Shown in pieces: positions 5,862 through 7,932 of a stretch of DNA of 7,932 nucleotides (its first letter is position 1; the number at the start of each line of letters is the position of its first letter). This DNA is from an uncultured Candidatus Saccharibacteria bacterium (lineage in GTDB: Bacteria > Patescibacteria > Saccharimonadia > Saccharimonadales > UBA6022): contig CAMLGO010000033.1 in NCBI GenBank assembly GCA_946479665.1, forward strand, positions 1-7,932. Direction: 5' to 3'. The translations under genes and the position numbers were made by a program. A model generated the notes under the pieces. That model worked only from the letters and a program-made list of their open reading frames with translations. It was not told the origin of the DNA and searched no databases.

Positions 5862-6521
5862 ATGACAGATGGAATTATTCTTATAGATAAGCCGGCCGAT
5901 ATGACGAGTTTCGGTGTTGTGGCTCGCGTACGCCGCGTACTGAGCAAGGCCGCCGGCAAAAAAGTGAAGGTCGGCCACACTGGTACGCTCGATCCGTTTG
6001 CGACTGGCCTTATGATTCTCGTGATCGGTAAAGAGTGTAAAAATGCCGGGCATTACACCAAGCTCGATAAAGTATATGAAGCAACGGTTCACTTAGGGCA
6101 AACCAGCACGACTGGCGATCCGGAGGGTGAGGTGACGGACATTTCTGACAAGCAGCCGACGCGTGAAGAAGTTGAGCGAGCACTTGTGCAGTGGACAGGA
6201 GAGATTCAGCAGCGTCCACCAATTTTTAGTGCAATCAAAATTGATGGTCAACGGGCATATAAGCTGGCACGCGACGGTCAGGAAGTGGAAATTCCGCTAC
6301 GTACAGTAAATGTGTACAGCCTTGAACTCGTGGAGTATGCCTATCCTGAGCTCAAAATTCGCACTCATGTCTCGAGTGGTACCTATATTCGCAGTCTCGC
6401 AAGCGACATTGGCGCCACGCTCGGTACGGGTGCCTACTGTACGCAGCTGCGCCGTACTAGTATTCGTGATTGGCGCGTTGAAGATGCTAAAACACTCAAA
6501 GATATGGGAGTTGTCTCGTAG
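5862..6521 (+). CDS. truB: tRNA pseudouridine(55) synthase, short form without PUA domain
   Basis: Converts U55 of the tRNA T-loop to pseudouridine. The 219-residue protein has all family motifs. GIILIDKPADMTSFGVVARV (4-23) opens the fold. GHTGTLDPFATGLM (38-51) holds catalytic Asp44. KVYEATVHLGQTSTTGD (70-86) includes the Tyr72 that stacks in the active site. RPPIFSAIKIDGQRAYKLAR (118-137) and SSGTYIRSLASDIG (171-184) close the active site. The chain ends soon after the catalytic domain, so the C-terminal PUA RNA-binding domain seen in E. coli TruB (314 aa) is absent, as in other compact homologues. There is no Shine-Dalgarno at proper spacing; the -10 box is 9 nt before the ATG, implying a leader of 0-3 nt. 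The next gene begins 2 nt after its TAG. Confidence 0.95.
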   Translation: MTDGIILIDKPADMTSFGVVARVRRVLSKAAGKKVKVGHTGTLDPFATGLMILVIGKECKNAGHYTKLDKVYEATVHLGQTSTTGDPEGEVTDISDKQPTREEVERALVQWTGEIQQRPPIFSAIKIDGQRAYKLARDGQEVEIPLRTVNVYSLELVEYAYPELKIRTHVSSGTYIRSLASDIGATLGTGAYCTQLRRTSIRDWRVEDAKTLKDMGVVS

Positions 6522-6523
6522 CG

Positions 6524-7081
6524 ATGAGGGCACTCGTGATTGCCGACCGCGGCCCACAGATTAACTTTCGCGAGGTGATCGACGAACATAAGATTGATCT
6601 TGTGATAACACTTGGCGATTTGGAGCGTCACGATCTTTTAGGGCTGGCGACGATTCATGATGTGCCGAAGATTGGCGTCTATGGCAACCACTGTAGCGGT
6701 ACGTATATGCCCGAGCTCGGCATTATGAATATGCACATGGCAACATGGCAGTTCGGCGGCGTAACATTTGGCGGCTTTCAGGGCTGCGTGCGCTACAAAG
6801 AAAACCCCGATGCGATCATGTACCACCAGGAAGAGGCGGCACGTATGCTGAGTTATTTTCCGCCAGTCGATGTGGTTGTGTGTCATTGCCCGCCACGCGG
6901 CATCAATGATGAAGATGAAGTGGCGCATCAGGGTTTCGACGGGCTGCGCAGTTACATCGATCGGACACCGCCAAAAGTTTTGCTACACGGTCACACTTAT
7001 CCGACAGATGATACGATGGTTCGTCAGCACGGCCCGACCCGGATTGAATACGTCCATAAGTGGCGAATTGTCGATCTGTAG
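6524..7081 (+). CDS. Calcineurin-like metallophosphoesterase with altered metal site
   Basis: A 185-residue protein with the metallophosphoesterase core in order: LVIADRGP (4-11), ITLGDLERHD (28-37), VYGNHC (52-57), VVVCHCPP (117-124), LLHGHTYP (153-160). Such enzymes cleave phosphomonoesters or diesters with two metals. Asp8, Asp32, Asn55, His121 and His157 are kept. The DxH motif reads Asp-Arg-Gly and the final GHxH reads GHTY, so two usual first-metal ligands (expected at positions 10 and 159) are Gly and Tyr. It may bind one metal, use other ligands, or be inactive. Substrate is unknown. It starts 2 nt after truB and is almost certainly in its operon; in Bacillus the corresponding place between truB and rpsO is held by ribF. 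No terminator separates it from the rpsO promoter. Confidence 0.82.
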   Translation: MRALVIADRGPQINFREVIDEHKIDLVITLGDLERHDLLGLATIHDVPKIGVYGNHCSGTYMPELGIMNMHMATWQFGGVTFGGFQGCVRYKENPDAIMYHQEEAARMLSYFPPVDVVVCHCPPRGINDEDEVAHQGFDGLRSYIDRTPPKVLLHGHTYPTDDTMVRQHGPTRIEYVHKWRIVDL

Positions 7082-7084
7082 ACC

Positions 7085-7113
7085 TTGATAGATCCGCGAA
7101 ACTCTGGTACAAT
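7085..7113 (+). promoter_or_regulatory. Near-consensus leaderless promoter of rpsO
   Basis: TTGATA (7085-7090), 17-bp spacer, TACAAT (7108-7113) with a TGG extended -10 element. The ATG of rpsO is 7 nt after the -10 box, so transcription should start at or one base before the A of the ATG. No Shine-Dalgarno precedes the ATG. This is the best-supported promoter in the window. Confidence 0.75.
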
Positions 7114-7120
7114 CACTGAG

Positions 7121-7387
7121 ATGATTACTAAAGAGAACAAATCACAGGCAATTGCTTTGACTCAGGTTTCAAAGAACGACGTCGGTAGCCCACAGGCCCA
7201 GGTGTCAATCTTGACTGCTCGTATCAAAGAGGTGACAGAGCATCTCAAGGCTAATAAGCACGACCACATGGCTCGTCGCGGACTTATCCAAATGGTTGGG
7301 AAGCGAAAGCGCCTTTTGAAGTATCTCGAGCGTAAAGACTTTGAACAGTATAAAGCTGTTGTCGCCACACTAGGACTCCGCAAGTAA
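7121..7387 (+). CDS. rpsO: 30S ribosomal protein S15
   Basis: Primary 16S rRNA-binding protein of the small-subunit platform. The 88 residues match the usual 88-89. Family hallmarks are the helix GSPQAQVSILTARIKEVTEHL (about 23-43), the HKHDH-like turn KANKHDHMARRGLIQMVGKR (44-63) containing the conserved HDxxxRRGL contact, and the end KRLLKYLERKDFEQYK...LGLRK. The ATG at 7121 gives the standard length; an in-frame TTG at 7085 would add 12 foreign residues and coincides with the -35 box. With a leaderless mRNA, autoregulation through a 5' leader structure as in E. coli is not possible from this promoter. The last codons and stop form the terminator hairpin. An ABC transporter gene, not pnp, follows. 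Confidence 0.97.
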   Translation: MITKENKSQAIALTQVSKNDVGSPQAQVSILTARIKEVTEHLKANKHDHMARRGLIQMVGKRKRLLKYLERKDFEQYKAVVATLGLRK

Positions 7388-7403
7388 TTGCGGATCCTTT
7401 TTT
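7373..7403 (+). terminator. Intrinsic terminator of rpsO with the stop codon in its loop
   Basis: The arms 7373-7383 and 7388-7397 pair over ten base pairs with one bulged C (7376), closed by the loop GTAA (7384-7387), which has the GNRA tetraloop form. Six T follow at 7398-7403. The 5' arm is the coding sequence for Gly-Leu-Arg-Lys near the S15 C-terminus, and the TAA stop is the last three bases of the loop. Confidence 0.88.
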
Positions 7404-7429
7404 ATTTAAGCTTTCTTTTTCAGTAGGCG

Positions 7430-7435
7430 TATACT
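7430..7435 (+). promoter_or_regulatory. -10 box upstream of the ABC ATPase gene
   Basis: TATACT lies 9 nt before the ATG at 7445, the same hexamer and spacing as at truB. No good -35 is visible. An AAAAGG at 7436-7441 is three bases from the ATG, mostly upstream of the predicted start of transcription, so it probably does not act as a ribosome site if this box is used. Confidence 0.45.
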
Positions 7436-7444
7436 AAAAGGTGT

Positions 7445-7932
7445 ATGAATGAGCTTACGGTTATCGAGGTCACCAATCTAACAAAACGCTACGGTACCTT
7501 TCGGGCGATTGATAGCGTTAGTTTCTCTGTTGAAAAAGGCGAGATTGTTGGCTTCGTTGGGCTAAACGGTGCTGGCAAGTCGACGACGATTAACTTGTTG
7601 CTTGGTTTTTTGCGGGCAACGAGTGGATCCGTTCGGCTATTTGGAAAAAGTATCTCTCCGGAAACGGCTCATACGACTCATCGAGACATTGGCTTCGCCA
7701 GCGGCGACATGGCACTCTTCGATAATTTAAGCGGTAAGCAGTATTTAACGTTCCTTTCTCATCGCTACCATCTGCGTGATCAGACGCGTGTGAATGAGCT
7801 CTGTGCTCGCTTCGAGCCGCAGCTTGATAAGAAAATCAAAGATCTCTCTAGGGGTAACAGGCAAAAGATAGCACTGATTGGGGCGTTCATGGCGAGCCCA
7901 AAGCTGGTGATTCTCGACGAGCCAAGCAGTGG
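7445..7932 (+). CDS. ABC transporter ATP-binding protein, ABC-2 exporter type (3' end outside the window)
   Basis: The first 162 residues of an ATPase subunit, translated from an ATG at 7445 and open to the window end. VTNLTKRYGTFRAIDSVSF is the standard N-terminal strand pair with the A-loop Tyr16. Walker A is GLNGAGKST (39-47). The signature is LSRGN (134-138), a variant of LSGGQ close to the LSKGN form of ABC-2/drug or antibiotic exporters. Walker B with catalytic Glu is LVILDEP (154-160, Glu159). The Q-loop region reads IGFASGD (82-88), with no Gln where IGYLPQ normally has one; many ABC-2 ATPases with a GYLPGE-like sequence share this. The permease partner is presumably downstream. It has its own -10 box after the rpsO terminator, so it is probably a separate unit. 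Confidence 0.93.
   Translation, partial: MNELTVIEVTNLTKRYGTFRAIDSVSFSVEKGEIVGFVGLNGAGKSTTINLLLGFLRATSGSVRLFGKSISPETAHTTHRDIGFASGDMALFDNLSGKQYLTFLSHRYHLRDQTRVNELCARFEPQLDKKIKDLSRGNRQKIALIGAFMASPKLVILDEPSS

Noticed and set aside
7085..7120. TTG start adding 12 residues to S15
   Set aside because: The TTG is the first three bases of the -35 hexamer TTGATA; the ATG at 7121 gives the standard S15 length.
1..7932. CRISPR array, tRNA, transposase or phage gene
   Set aside because: No regularly spaced repeats, cloverleaf sequence, terminal inverted repeats or mobile-element proteins are visible on either strand.

Overview
The window looks like ordinary chromosomal housekeeping DNA from a streamlined bacterium, most likely a Candidatus Saccharibacteria (TM7)/CPR-type genome. 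That assignment is an inference. It rests on very short intergenic gaps, a compact TruB without a PUA domain, a lineage-like DHH-fold protein with a huge disordered tail, and several genes whose -10 box sits only 6-9 nt before the ATG. The standard code fits: all ten visible stop codons are TAA (7) or TAG (3), and no TGA occurs in frame. I see no tRNA, rRNA, CRISPR array, insertion sequence or other mobile element.

Layout, left to right. (1) The 3' end of an unrecognised gene. (2) A rightward cluster: a HAD-type hydrolase preceded by a perfect TATAAT, mutM (Fpg DNA glycosylase, overlapping the HAD stop as TAATG) and holA (DNA polymerase III delta). This cluster ends in a 21-bp perfect hairpin shared with the convergent rpsT (ribosomal protein S20, with an added Lys/Ala/Pro-rich tail). 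(3) A 174-bp divergent promoter region between rpsT and a 610-aa protein. The N-terminal quarter to third of that protein resembles a DHH phosphoesterase fold stripped of its metal ligands; the rest is disordered. (4) A second shared convergent terminator, then a leftward PIG-L/LmbE deacetylase gene. (5) A 23-bp divergent gap built around a 12-bp palindrome that supplies overlapping -10 boxes to the deacetylase and to truB. (6) truB, a metallophosphoesterase with an altered metal site, and rpsO (S15) with its own near-consensus promoter and a terminator that contains its stop codon. (7) The 5' part of an ABC-2-type exporter ATPase, cut by the window end.

Most genes serve information processing: base-excision repair, replication clamp loading, small-subunit assembly and tRNA pseudouridylation. 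The truB...rpsO and holA/rpsT neighbourhoods echo those of Bacillus and other bacteria, but a metallophosphoesterase occupies the place between truB and rpsO where Bacillus has ribF, and pnp does not follow rpsO. The main points of interest are the leaderless-style promoters, the mutually overlapping divergent promoter, the stop codons built into terminator hairpins, and the apparent DHH pseudoenzyme. None of these amounts to a clear new defence or metabolic system.
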